A stretch of DNA of 64,000 nucleotides from Bacteroidales bacterium M6 (GTDB lineage: Bacteria; Bacteroidota; Bacteroidia; Bacteroidales; Muribaculaceae), in the NCBI GenBank assembly GCA_001689485.1, contig LUJQ01000003.1, positions 45,895-109,894 of the forward strand. Reading direction: 5' to 3'. Below are positions 1 through 8,899 of the stretch, piece after piece (within the stretch, counting starts at the first letter, position 1; each line of letters begins with the position of its first letter). Made by a program: the position numbers and the translations under genes. The notes beneath the pieces are model-generated. The model saw only the letters and a list, made by a program, of their open reading frames with translations, was not told the DNA's origin and made no database searches.

Positions 1-559
1 TTATACCGGCGGCAAGCACCTCGTTGATGGGAGCCTCGGTCTGGGCAACCCGGTAGCCGCGTTTATGCAGCGACTCGCCTGAGGAGTCAAGCGAAAGGGT
101 CACATCCTCGCCTGAAATATGCACGTTAATCATAACGTCGGCATCCTGCAAACGCACACCGGGACGTTTGTCATCGCCATAGCGGTCCTTAAACCAGTCC
201 ACAATAGCATCCTTGACCCTGTAGGTAACGAAACGCGAATGGGTGAATTCGTCGCTGAATGCCACAGTGTCGATGGAGAATGTGCCGCCTACCGACATCA
301 AAGTCCCCCAATCGAATTCTTTGGCATGCTCGTAAAGGTCGTCGGTGTTGCGGGCCTTGAATTTATGTATCGGTTTGAGAATGCGCAACGCCGTGCGGCA
401 ACACAGGTTCGCCTTATAAAGCATTTCCAGGTCGCCTTCAAATGACACCATCCGGCGTCCCGGCTCAACATTTTCGGCACCAAGGCCACGCAGCTCCTCG
501 GCCAGCACATCTTCCAGACCCTGGAAGGTTTTAGCCACCATTTCAAATTGTTCTTTCAT
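1..559 (-). CDS. THUMP-domain class I SAM-dependent RNA methyltransferase, 5' part only (RlmL/RlmK type)
   Basis: The minus strand is open without a stop from an ATG at 559 to the window edge, giving the first 186 residues of a longer protein; family members are usually 380-500 residues. It begins MKEQFEMVAKTFQGLEDVLA. The FQGLEDVLAEEL start, a THUMP-like RNA-binding region (about residues 45-155) and a lead-in to the catalytic domain (RGYRVAQTEAPINE) are typical of 23S rRNA guanine N2-methyltransferases. The SAM-binding and NPPY-type catalytic motifs would lie outside the window. A TAACTTTG -7 box at 583-590 suggests its own promoter. The role in rRNA methylation is inferred from the family; the exact target base is unknown. 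Confidence 0.85.
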   Translation of the reverse strand, partial: MKEQFEMVAKTFQGLEDVLAEELRGLGAENVEPGRRMVSFEGDLEMLYKANLCCRTALRILKPIHKFKARNTDDLYEHAKEFDWGTLMSVGGTFSIDTVAFSDEFTHSRFVTYRVKDAIVDWFKDRYGDDKRPGVRLQDADVMINVHISGEDVTLSLDSSGESLHKRGYRVAQTEAPINEVLAAGI

Positions 560-690
560 CGTCGGGGACAGTAAAGTTGCCGCAAAGTTACGAAAAAGAA
601 ACTGAAGAAGCAGAACGCAAGCAGCAATAAGTCAGAAGTAAGGGTGAACAAACCTTGCAATTTCACATCAAAGCCCCGATTACCTCACAC

Positions 691-1494
691 TTATGGCTGC
701 AAATCCCCGTAGGAAGCCTCTGCCGCATTGAGGTGCTGTTGGTTACGTGATGCGATGGTTTCGACAGGCACAGGAAGCCGCACCCACAGGCTGTTGGGAA
801 TCAGGCGCCATAATCCCACCAGGATGTTCCACCGCCAGTCAACAACCGAAACCCGCCTCCGGCGGCGAATTGCGCGTATAATTCTCGGCACGGCATAAGG
901 AAGCTGCATAATCATTGGATAATTCCGGTCATCGTCAAGCAAAGGCGTACGAATCCAGCCGGGACGGATGTCGGTGAATTTTATATGCAGCTTCTGGATT
1001 GTGGCAAGTTGGTTGAGCGCCCGCAGATAGGTTTGCTGGAAACGTTTCGAGGCACTGTAGGCTGCAAGATGCCCCAATCCGTTAGTACCGGCAACGGAGG
1101 TTATGGCCGCAATCTGGCCGAATCCGGCACGCTCGTCGCGGAAATAGCGGAAAGCGGTGTCGACCATACGTGTGAACCCCACAACGTTGGTCTGCATGGT
1201 CGCTACCTCCTTATCGACCTCCAATTCGTCGTTGCCGTAACCGATTCCGGCGATATGGAAGTACACATCCATGCCACCCATGCGGCGGATAAGGTGACGC
1301 AGATGCTCGGATGCTTTCTCGTCTGTTACATCAATCCGGGAATAGAAAACGCGGCCCGGATATTTCTTCTGAAGCTCCTTCATCACTTCGACCTTGCGCC
1401 CGGCTATGCCTACAAGCATTCCGTCGGCGGCAAGCCGTTCGGCCACATTCAGCCCGATTCCCGATGTCGCCCCCACGATAACCACTTTCTTCAT
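691..1494 (-). CDS. SDR family NAD(P)-dependent oxidoreductase
   Basis: A 267-residue classical short-chain dehydrogenase. It shows the N-terminal nucleotide-binding motif GATSGIG (residues 8-14), an HIAGIG motif corresponding to NNAG, a catalytic Ser in ITSVAG and the YSASK Tyr-Lys pair. The length is slightly above the 250-residue core because of a C-terminal extension (about residues 215-267) with basic and hydrophobic stretches, as in SDRs that sit on membranes. The substrate cannot be told from sequence. It is 131 bp upstream of the methyltransferase on the same strand, and that gene has its own -7 box, so the two are probably separate units. Confidence 0.85.
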   Translation of the reverse strand: MKKVVIVGATSGIGLNVAERLAADGMLVGIAGRKVEVMKELQKKYPGRVFYSRIDVTDEKASEHLRHLIRRMGGMDVYFHIAGIGYGNDELEVDKEVATMQTNVVGFTRMVDTAFRYFRDERAGFGQIAAITSVAGTNGLGHLAAYSASKRFQQTYLRALNQLATIQKLHIKFTDIRPGWIRTPLLDDDRNYPMIMQLPYAVPRIIRAIRRRRRVSVVDWRWNILVGLWRLIPNSLWVRLPVPVETIASRNQQHLNAAEASYGDLQP

Positions 1495-1572
1495 AACACT
1501 CCGGATTTAAAAGATTAGAACCATAGTGATTCATTATGAAGCAGGTAGGGAGAAATACCCGCCGCCTCAAAG

Positions 1573-1606
1573 AAAAAACGCAACATCCGAATCGGATGTT
1601 GCGTTT
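1573..1606 (-). terminator. Rho-independent terminator of the 1640-5407 gene
   Basis: Perfect stem CGCAACATCCG / CGGATGTTGCG with a 3-base loop. On the minus strand the stem is followed by a run of T (AAAAAA on the plus strand at 1573-1578). It lies 34 bp past the stop codon of the large secreted protein gene. Confidence 0.8.
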
Positions 1607-1639
1607 AATCAAATTAAAAAACCCAAACGTATTTTATAT

Positions 1640-4600
1640 TCACAGTTTCTTCATAAAGCGGAGCACACGGCTGGAGCCGTCGGAAGTAACCACTTCGGCA
1701 ATGCATGCCCCGGCAGGGAGATCTGCAATCGACACCGTTGCCGCCCCGTTAAGATTATGGGTGGCATGCAGCACACCGTCGACAGAGAACAGGCGCAACG
1801 TATAATCCCCTTCGGCCCCAAGAATGGTGAGGCAGTCGCGCGCCGATAACCTGACACGGATTTCGGACACCGCACCTGAAACACCGTCGAGGGCCGACGA
1901 CGGGTCGTACGCCCCAAGCTGGTCAAAGCAGGCATAACCCGGCACAAAATCCTTCTGCGTGCTCTCATAGTCGAGCTTCAAAGTGTTTACCGCACCAAGC
2001 TGCGAGAGGTCAAACCATTTCCAGTCGGAAAGCACATATCCCCCGGCCTCGCCATATTCGCCACGGAAATCGGCAAGCACGGCATCGACAACACCGGTCT
2101 CTTTTCCTTCGGCATCGTAGCCGTAGATTTTCAACGTCATGTAGTCGCCGTTTTCAGCCGTGAATTTAGGGCACCACGTGTCGCCTAACAGAATTTTCTC
2201 GGCAGTGACGGCAGCATTGGTGATATACACACCGGGGATTACAAGCCCTTTGTCGGAAGCCGACACATTGATACGCGTGTCGGCATACATCATATATGCC
2301 ACCCCGTAGTTGTCAGTCTTGGCGGCACCACCACCTACCACATTGCGGAACTGGTTTGTGTAATCATCGTTGAACTCGGTTGCGGTTTCATTTGCATAAC
2401 CATATCCGCACCATGCCCCGTATTGCACCATCGGGAAGTTGCCGAAGCGGAAAGAACCGCTGAAGAACGCATCTGAAACCGTTTCGGCTGTAGCATCGGG
2501 ATCGAACATCCAGTTGCTTTCAGGTTCAAGGAAAAGGTCGTCGAATGTGGCTACACTAAGGGTCGGGGCAATCACCGGCACAAGGGCTTTAGTCCGTGCG
2601 GTCTGGCCGTCGGCCGATGTAATCTCCAAACGATAAGTCTGGTTCACGGACGCCTCACAGGTAAACAGATCGGATGAACCTACAGGTTCATTCATCTGGT
2701 CGACCCACTGATATGTATAAGGCTCTTTACCACCTACTGCATATGCTTGCAGCACAATGCTTTCGCCTGCGGCAACAGGCTCCTCATCCCAATCAATCAC
2801 AGCCATAAGCGGCTCAATAGTCTCGGTGGTCGAGAACAGCGGGGAGGCAACGATTTGCGACTCTTCGCCCAATGCGCTGACCATCAGAAAATAAGCCTTA
2901 TACTCCGTAAGCTGGTCGAGGAAGTTGAATGTGTAGGGGGTTTCAACGTCGGCATCACATGCCACAGGACGGGTGCGCATCAGCTCGTCACGCGAGGGAG
3001 CGTTGGACGAAGCTTTCACCGCCTTGGCATAAAGGGAGCCGCCTACTGTCCAACGGGTGTTGACCGTTGCCGAAACATCCTTTACCGTCCCCAATGCCGG
3101 ATACCCGTCCATGATTTCAGGTGCCACAGCCACCACCGGCGCATATTCATAAGCCCCGGCGGTTGTTTTCTCCGGGCGTTCCGTGCCTTCGGCATCGTGC
3201 GTCACAGCTTCAAGACGCGGCATCGCCATAGCCTCACCGGCTGAACGGAGGTGAAGGTCTGAATCGCTGAAAAATTCGGCCTGCATCCACACGGAGCTGT
3301 TATCGCCTGTCGCTTCCTGATATTCAGCAAATGTCTTCCCGTCGCCGTCCATCACTTCCGCCCCGCCGTAATAAACGTTTCCCGAGAATTTAAGGTTGCC
3401 GTAGTGAGAGGCATCCCACGGGCGGAGCGGCCCGGACGCAGTGGAGTTCTGAAGGATATTGTTGCAGACCATGGCGGCGCCATTGGCCGGTGCCGTACTG
3501 GAAAAAGCAAGCGCGAACACCGACTTGAGTGTCGAAGCCCCTTTGACATTTACGGAATTGTGCGCCACAATAACATTCTGAATCGAGGCATCCTGCATTA
3601 TGCCGTAAGTATAGGATGACGCGGCATTGGGGATGACCACGACGTTGTTGGCAACCAAAGCCGGGTTTGCCTGATCTGACAGGCCGCCTCCGGTGCGGAG
3701 GTAGATGCCTGTGCCGTCGGTCGACTGGAGCATCGACACCTTGTTGCCGGTTACACGGTAGGCACCGTGCGGGCGGTAAATGTCGATTGCATTATAGCTC
3801 TTACGGGCGGTTTCGGAAGTAATGTTATTTCCGGCCACGGTGAAATCCTGGCAATCGTTCACATAAATACCCTTGAAATAAGGGTTGGAAAAAACATTGC
3901 CGGTAACGGAAATCCCCTTTACCTTAGGCAGAGCCACAAAACCGGCCCCCGACGCATACATGGCAATATAACCGCCGTCGAAATAGCTATCCTTAACGGT
4001 GAGGTAATCGCAGTTGGTATTCTCCACATTGCCTCCGTCGGCCACCCTTACCAGCGATGTTTCCGCACCGCCGGTCACATCCGCACGGATAATGCAGTTC
4101 TCAATGGAACAATGGCGGCTGCCGTTCCTGAAAAGGATTGCCGAATAAGATTCGTCGGAAGTGTCGGATTTCGGTACGGACACAGTAAGGTTGCGGAAGT
4201 GCACATATGAGGAATTGTCGACTGTCACCACCCCTCGGTCGGCAAGCACCCCGGCACCCGAAATCACCACTTTGTCGCGGTTGCCCGAAAGCGACGAGAA
4301 CACAACGGGATGAGTCGCCGTGCCACCCTGGATGTCGGCAACGGTTATATTTTCCTTATATACCCCGTCTTCCAGCATGAACAGGACTGATGCCTCCACA
4401 CCTGCCGCAAGGGCATCCACCGCTTCTGCCAGTGAATGATAATCGGCATCGTCCGACGAACCTACACGGAATGTGCCACCAAGCCCGGCCTTAACCTTTA
4501 CCGTGGCGGCATTCTCTGCCGGCACTGTCACAGCCTCGCCGGTTGTAGACACCGAAGTCACAGCTGCCGTCAGGCTGTTGCCTGCAACCGCCTGCCCCGA

Positions 4601-5407
4601 AATATCGGCGGCAACCCACAGATGGTAAACCCCGGCTGCGTCAAATTCCAAAGGACGGTTGAACACCAGCTCCGCTTTCCCGGCATCGAAACGTGTAACG
4701 GCGTCACACACCGGGGTTACAGGGGCGAACACCCCGTTGGTGCCCGTATAGAAAACCTTTGCACCCTGGATGTCGGCAATATCCGACGAACCGCTGAAAT
4801 CAACGCCCACGCCTGAAACGGCAACCTTCCCGGAATTACCGGAAACAGTCACCTCAAGGTGGACTACCGGCACATCACCCGAACCACGCACCACATCACC
4901 GGCTACACCGGGAGAAACAGAAATCCCCCCGACATCCATTTTCACGGCATCAAGCGATGTTACCGACATCACCCAGCCTTTCAACGTCGAGGCTGTGGCA
5001 TGAGCCTTGAAGTCGACCGTCAGCGACCCGTCGGCAGCTTTCGAAAGCACGTTTGACGGGCCGGTTGTGGTGGAATAACCTGTGCCTTTCCCAACCACTG
5101 CGGCAGCATCCACATCATGGCCGCTGTAAACATACATTTTGCCCCCGCCGATGCTGAATTCCTCGGCATTCAACATCAGCACCTTCCCTTCATGAGCCGG
5201 TATGAATGTCACGGTTCCGGCAAAACCGGGGGTAATATTGGCATCCGCCCCGCCGTCATCATAGAACGAGAGCGGGGAATCCACCGTCACGGTATGTCCT
5301 GTTCCCGGTTCCAATACATAGGTCTGCATGGCATCGGATGCATAAGCCCTGGCAAAGCCTCCGCTTAGGAGGGATGCCAAAACCAAAAATGTAGAAATGT
5401 GTCTCAT
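1640..5407 (-). CDS. Secreted multidomain protein: CUB-like, BNR-N-like, beta-helix, Fn3/Ig-like and DUF4465 domains with T9SS-type C-terminus; candidate cobalamin-regulated surface protein
   Basis: 1255 residues. Visible order: signal peptide (1 to about 24); CUB-like region (about 25-155); beta-sandwich resembling the N-terminal domain of BNR sialidases (about 165-300); right-handed parallel beta-helix with repeated short Asn/Gly-rich turns (about 310-700); Fn3-like then Ig/PKD-like modules (about 760-960); a DUF4465 domain (about 965-1170), recognised by YGAWCGYGYAN, TNQFRNVVGGG, NYGVAYMMY, NGDYMTLKIYGYDAEGKETG and VLADFRGEYG; and a beta-rich C-terminal sorting domain ending in FMKKL. DUF4465 proteins recur beside B12-uptake genes in gut Bacteroidetes, and this gene lies alone downstream of a cobalamin riboswitch on the same strand. 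Corrinoid binding is therefore a reasoned inference, not shown. No BtuB-type receptor is in the window. Confidence 0.75.
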   Translation of the reverse strand: MRHISTFLVLASLLSGGFARAYASDAMQTYVLEPGTGHTVTVDSPLSFYDDGGADANITPGFAGTVTFIPAHEGKVLMLNAEEFSIGGGKMYVYSGHDVDAAAVVGKGTGYSTTTGPSNVLSKAADGSLTVDFKAHATASTLKGWVMSVTSLDAVKMDVGGISVSPGVAGDVVRGSGDVPVVHLEVTVSGNSGKVAVSGVGVDFSGSSDIADIQGAKVFYTGTNGVFAPVTPVCDAVTRFDAGKAELVFNRPLEFDAAGVYHLWVAADISGQAVAGNSLTAAVTSVSTTGEAVTVPAENAATVKVKAGLGGTFRVGSSDDADYHSLAEAVDALAAGVEASVLFMLEDGVYKENITVADIQGGTATHPVVFSSLSGNRDKVVISGAGVLADRGVVTVDNSSYVHFRNLTVSVPKSDTSDESYSAILFRNGSRHCSIENCIIRADVTGGAETSLVRVADGGNVENTNCDYLTVKDSYFDGGYIAMYASGAGFVALPKVKGISVTGNVFSNPYFKGIYVNDCQDFTVAGNNITSETARKSYNAIDIYRPHGAYRVTGNKVSMLQSTDGTGIYLRTGGGLSDQANPALVANNVVVIPNAASSYTYGIMQDASIQNVIVAHNSVNVKGASTLKSVFALAFSSTAPANGAAMVCNNILQNSTASGPLRPWDASHYGNLKFSGNVYYGGAEVMDGDGKTFAEYQEATGDNSSVWMQAEFFSDSDLHLRSAGEAMAMPRLEAVTHDAEGTERPEKTTAGAYEYAPVVAVAPEIMDGYPALGTVKDVSATVNTRWTVGGSLYAKAVKASSNAPSRDELMRTRPVACDADVETPYTFNFLDQLTEYKAYFLMVSALGEESQIVASPLFSTTETIEPLMAVIDWDEEPVAAGESIVLQAYAVGGKEPYTYQWVDQMNEPVGSSDLFTCEASVNQTYRLEITSADGQTARTKALVPVIAPTLSVATFDDLFLEPESNWMFDPDATAETVSDAFFSGSFRFGNFPMVQYGAWCGYGYANETATEFNDDYTNQFRNVVGGGAAKTDNYGVAYMMYADTRINVSASDKGLVIPGVYITNAAVTAEKILLGDTWCPKFTAENGDYMTLKIYGYDAEGKETGVVDAVLADFRGEYGEAGGYVLSDWKWFDLSQLGAVNTLKLDYESTQKDFVPGYACFDQLGAYDPSSALDGVSGAVSEIRVRLSARDCLTILGAEGDYTLRLFSVDGVLHATHNLNGAATVSIADLPAGACIAEVVTSDGSSRVLRFMKKL

Positions 5408-5786
5408 GTAAAAATTTTAATGATTATGTTTATTTAGTCAGTTTCAACATGGCGGCCAGCCGCCCCACCCGCAGCAGGCAAGAAAGACGGGGGCTTCTTT
5501 TGCAACCGGCTTTACCGTAGGTTGCATGCCTTGTCCCGTTAGGGAAAAGCATGCGTAACAACACGACAAAACCGCAGGCAGCAGAAGCCACACGCGGGGG
5601 AATTGTAACTCATAAAAAGCGCAACGTAAGCAGCGCTATTGTAATGGGAACAAGATTAGCCATGGTCTCAATCCTCGAAGACGTGTTGTTAAAACGGCTG
5701 TTGCATGCAGACGGCTTTATCCGGAACCGGCAACACAGAGTCGCACAATTGCAGCATAAGACGCACTACATGCAGATAGGACACAC
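5408..5786 (-). other. Long leader between cobalamin riboswitch and the 1255-residue gene
   Basis: 379 bases without a convincing gene. On the minus strand it can form stems GCATGC...GCATGC (about 5523-5553) and GCAACC...GGTTGC (about 5502-5526), possible parts of an expression platform. A 17-codon open frame (ATG at 5663, stop at 5610, MANLVPITIALLTLRFL) is present; whether it is translated is unknown. The plus-strand 100-codon frame across this stretch runs into the riboswitch and looks like chance. Confidence 0.4.
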
Positions 5787-6045
5787 AGGCAGGTCTTCTG
5801 ACTCGCTTCTTCCCGTATCCGTCGCCTTGCCTTCCCACGGTTCTTTCAGATGAACCGCAGTGGCAACCCCATCTCGGTTGTGGCGACAACGAGGGGCAAA
5901 TCCCGGCTTTCGCCTGTAAGGACGGCTCTCCGCCCTACCCTTAGGATTCGCCCGAAGCACACAGCAGCGGGACTGTCAAGGATTCTCACCCTGTTCCCTT
6001 TTAAACGTCCGGCAGGGAAACTCCCTGTCATCGGTCACCTGTTGT
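5787..6045 (-). ncRNA. Cobalamin (B12) riboswitch
   Basis: Read on the minus strand, the stretch carries the hallmarks of the cobalamin aptamer in order: AGGTGACCGATGACAGGGAG near the 5' side, AAGGGAACAGGGTGAGAATC, CAGTCCCGCTGCTGTG, the B12 box GCCACTG (plus-strand 5858-5864), GGGAAGGC, and the closing GAGTCAGAAGACCTGCCT. The 5' boundary falls about 9 bases after a good -7 box. It should sense adenosylcobalamin or a related corrinoid and repress the downstream gene; direction and ligand are inferred from the family. The only gene it can control on this strand before a terminator is the DUF4465 protein gene. Confidence 0.93.
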
Positions 6046-6053
6046 CGGGTCTG

Positions 6054-6085
6054 CAAAGGTATGCAGATAACTTCGATTATGCAAA
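6054..6085 (-). promoter_or_regulatory. Bacteroidota promoter for the riboswitch transcript
   Basis: On the minus strand: -33 TTTG (6085-6082), 20-base spacer, -7 TACCTTTG (6061-6054). Transcription would begin near 6047, just at the start of the aptamer. Confidence 0.75.
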
Positions 6086-6088
6086 AAA

Positions 6089-6127
6089 GAAGTTGAGAAA
6101 TTTAGAAGTTGAGAAGTTAAGAAATTT
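6089..6127 (+). repeat. AGAAGTT-type short tandem repeat, copy 1
   Basis: Degenerate units of AGAAGTTGA / AGAAGTTAA. Its first 22 bases (6089-6110) are identical to bases 25476-25497 between xerD and mscS. Confidence 0.7.
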
Positions 6128-6164
6128 GGAGGTATTGGAAGAGATTGTTGGATGCACTATTACC

Positions 6165-6223
6165 GATAAGCCGGGGCCGGGAAGAGAATTTTTTTTGTAC
6201 TCTCTTCCCGGCCCCGGCTTATC
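6165..6223. repeat. Perfect 23-bp inverted repeat
   Basis: Arms 6165-6187 and 6201-6223 are exact reverse complements (GATAAGCCGGGGCCGGGAAG...), with a T-rich 13-base loop. It lies 76 bp past the apt stop codon. The stem is stronger than needed for termination and has no T-run after it on either strand. It may be a terminator for apt or a processing or protection hairpin. Confidence 0.75.
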
Positions 6224-6298
6224 AGTGAGTCCCGTTTTTATATTATATTGGCTCCATCTTGCCTGACATCAAAACAGGCGCAGTGCAGATTCGGAACG

Positions 6299-6817
6299 TC
6301 AATACTTGATTAGTGATGTCACCTCGGCATCGGCAGGAAGATTGGCACGGCCATTGAGGGCACCCAACTCGATGATGAAGTTGATATAGATTTTCTTGGG
6401 GTTCATACGCTTCACAAGCTCATAGGCTGCGGCCATAGTGCCACCGGTGGCAAGCACGTCATCATGCAACACCACTACATCATCCTCAGTTATCGCATCA
6501 CGATGGATTTCGATTGTATCCTTGCCATACTCCTTGTCATATGAAGCCGTGAGGGTATCGGCAGGAAGTTTGCCAGGCTTACGCACCGGCACGAAACCGG
6601 CGCCAAGCTCGAAGGCTAGAATCGACCCTCCGATAAAACCACGCGATTCTATACCGACAACCTTGGTCACACCTTTGTCGCGATAAAGCTGGGAAAGGTC
6701 CCAACCAATAATATGAAGAGCACGCGGATCTTTAAACGCAGTGGTAAGATCTTTAAACACCACCCCCTTTTGAGGGAAATCCAAAACGTCGCGAACTTTT
6801 GATTTAACGTATTCCAT
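6299..6817 (-). CDS. apt: Adenine phosphoribosyltransferase
   Basis: 172 residues, the normal length. The type I phosphoribosyltransferase PRPP loop is clear (VVLHDDVLATGGTM, about residues 114-127), with the flanking GIESRGFIGG adenine-site region and VPVRKPGKLP. The enzyme makes AMP from adenine and PRPP in the cytosol (purine salvage). It lies 99 bp downstream of mnmG on the same strand, with a parS-like site between them. The ATG start at 6817 begins MEYVKSKVRDVLDFPQKGV, as usual for the family. Confidence 0.96.
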   Translation of the reverse strand: MEYVKSKVRDVLDFPQKGVVFKDLTTAFKDPRALHIIGWDLSQLYRDKGVTKVVGIESRGFIGGSILAFELGAGFVPVRKPGKLPADTLTASYDKEYGKDTIEIHRDAITEDDVVVLHDDVLATGGTMAAAYELVKRMNPKKIYINFIIELGALNGRANLPADAEVTSLIKY

Positions 6818-6888
6818 GATATGGTTTTTATTTATTTGTTTTCTTATAATTATTTCGTATAAACAGCTGGCGATGCGGAGGTTTCGAA

Positions 6889-6904
6889 TGTTCCACGTGA
6901 AACA
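6889..6904. promoter_or_regulatory. parS-type centromere site (ParB/Spo0J binding)
   Basis: TGTTCCACGTGAAACA matches the 16-bp parS consensus TGTTNCACGTGAAACA at every defined position. It is intergenic, immediately downstream of mnmG (gidA), a gene often found near replication origins and parAB. I found no second copy in the window. Confidence 0.8.
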
Positions 6905-6916
6905 ATCATGCCTATG

Positions 6917-8899
6917 TCACCGCCCGGAAAGCAGGAGCAGGATATTGATGTCGGCCGGTGAGACACCCGGGATACGCGATGCCTGGGCAACCGTTGCAGG
7001 GCGGATTTTCTGGAGCTTCTGACGGGCCTCCGTAGAAATCGACGATATGGCGGAATAATCGAAACGGTCGCCAAGCGGGATTGATTCGAGCCTACGGATT
7101 TTGTCGGCTATCATCTGTTCGCGTTTGATATATCCGTCATATTTCAATAATATTTCCGCAGCTTCAACAACCTCCTGCCTCATATCCTCGGGAAGCGCCG
7201 AAACCACCTCGTCAAGTGCCGGCACAATAAGGCAAAGATGCATCACCGACAGTTGCGGACGGAGCAGCAATGCCTTAAGCTTACACCCTTCGCGCAACAT
7301 GGTAAGTTCCGAAGGCGTGCCTTTAAGAGCCAATTCTTCATTAAGCCGTTCCAACCCCCTGTTTATCTCGGCAGCCTTTACCGAATGGTTTGATATGAAT
7401 TCTATCAGTCCGTCGCGAAGATGCTGTTTTGAAAGCATCGTATCGTAACGTTCCTGCGAAACCAATCCGGCTTTATAAGCCTTCGGCGTAAGACGCATGT
7501 CGGCATCATCCTGACGGAGCAGGATACGGTATTCCGCCCTCGAAGTAAACATGCGGTAAGGTTCATCGACCCCCTTTGTCACAAGGTCGTCGATAAGCAC
7601 CCCGATGTAAGCCTCGTCACGAGCCAGTGTAAAAGGCGGCACAACCTTGTCGGAACCTTCAGGCAATGCCGAATTCAACGCATTGATTGCGGCATTGGCA
7701 CCGGCAACCAGACCTTGCCCCGCCGCTTCCTCATAGCCCGTAGTCCCGTTAATCTGACCTGCGAAAAACAGGTTCCCGACAAGCTTCGTTTCGAGCGTAT
7801 GCTTAAGCTGCGTCGGGTCGAAAAAGTCATATTCGATAGCATAGCCGGGACGGTAAATCTGCACATCAGCAAAAGCGGGTATGGTCTTTAAAGCCCGAAG
7901 CTGTATATCCATCGGCAACGACGACGAGAAGCCGTTAAGATAAAATTCCTGGGTCTCCTCCCCTTCCGGTTCAAGAAACAGCTGGTGTTCGGTCTTATCG
8001 GCGAATGTGACAATCTTTGTCTCTATCGAAGGGCAGTAACGCGGGCCTATACTTTGAATCTGGCCGTTGTAAAGAGGCGAATCAGGCAGCCCCTCCCTAA
8101 GGATGTCGTGCGTAGTGCTATTGGTATATACCGTGAAACAACGGCGTTGCCTCAGTTCGCGTCTAACCGAAGGCAGATAGGAAAATTTGTGGAAATCCTC
8201 CTCCAGTTCCTGAGGCTCGGTCAACTCCCACTTTACGGAACGTCCGTCGATACGCACCGGTGTGCCGGTTTTCATCCGTTCCGACTTGAAACCCATCCCC
8301 ACAAGCTGCTCTGTGATGCCGCGCGAAGCCGGTTCGGCACAGCGCCCGCCTTCAACCATGGTTCGCCCCACATGCATAAGCCCGTTAAGGAATGTGCCGT
8401 TGGTAAGCACCACCGACCTGGCATTAAACACAGCCCCTAACGCGGTTTTAACGCCCGTCACGACACGGCGTCCACCCCCGGCGGATGCTTCCCCTTCCGT
8501 CCCGCAGGCGTCGGAGAAAACCAATTCTACAACGTCGTCCTGCCAAAGATACAGGCCGGGGGTGTTTTCCAGTATATGGCGCCACATTTCCGAGAAACGC
8601 ATGCGGTCAGACTGCGCGCGCGGACTCCACATAGCAGGCCCTTTGGAGCGGTTCAACATGCGGAACTGTATTGCCGTTCGGTCTGTGACTATACCCATCA
8701 TCCCCCCCATGGCATCAACTTCCCTGACAATCTGCCCCTTGGCAATACCGCCTACGGCAGGATTGCAGCTCATCTGGGCAATCTTGTTGAGATCCATGGT
8801 TATAAGCAACGTCCGCGCGCCCATACGCGCCGACGCCGAGGCAGCCTCACAGCCGGCATGGCCTGCCCCGACCACTATAACATCGTAGTCAAATTTCAT
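6917..8899 (-). CDS. mnmG: tRNA uridine-5-carboxymethylaminomethyl(34) synthesis enzyme MnmG (GidA)
   Basis: 660 residues, slightly longer than the 620-630 typical length. The FAD-binding start VVGAGHAGCEAA (about residues 9-20), the NPAVGGIAKG motif and GTTGYEEAAGQGLVAG identify MnmG. With MnmE it modifies the wobble uridine of certain tRNAs, using methylene-tetrahydrofolate and FAD. Its ATG overlaps the ybeY stop codon by 4 bp (ATGA), so the two are translationally coupled. MnmE is not in the window. Confidence 0.97.
   Translation of the reverse strand: MKFDYDVIVVGAGHAGCEAASASARMGARTLLITMDLNKIAQMSCNPAVGGIAKGQIVREVDAMGGMMGIVTDRTAIQFRMLNRSKGPAMWSPRAQSDRMRFSEMWRHILENTPGLYLWQDDVVELVFSDACGTEGEASAGGGRRVVTGVKTALGAVFNARSVVLTNGTFLNGLMHVGRTMVEGGRCAEPASRGITEQLVGMGFKSERMKTGTPVRIDGRSVKWELTEPQELEEDFHKFSYLPSVRRELRQRRCFTVYTNSTTHDILREGLPDSPLYNGQIQSIGPRYCPSIETKIVTFADKTEHQLFLEPEGEETQEFYLNGFSSSLPMDIQLRALKTIPAFADVQIYRPGYAIEYDFFDPTQLKHTLETKLVGNLFFAGQINGTTGYEEAAGQGLVAGANAAINALNSALPEGSDKVVPPFTLARDEAYIGVLIDDLVTKGVDEPYRMFTSRAEYRILLRQDDADMRLTPKAYKAGLVSQERYDTMLSKQHLRDGLIEFISNHSVKAAEINRGLERLNEELALKGTPSELTMLREGCKLKALLLRPQLSVMHLCLIVPALDEVVSALPEDMRQEVVEAAEILLKYDGYIKREQMIADKIRRLESIPLGDRFDYSAISSISTEARQKLQKIRPATVAQASRIPGVSPADINILLLLSGR

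Noticed and set aside
985..1518. 177-codon plus-strand frame opposite the SDR gene
   Set aside because: Antisense shadow of a gene with clear Rossmann and YxxxK motifs.
5551..5853. 100-codon plus-strand frame across the leader
   Set aside because: It runs into the conserved cobalamin aptamer of the opposite strand and has no recognisable protein features.
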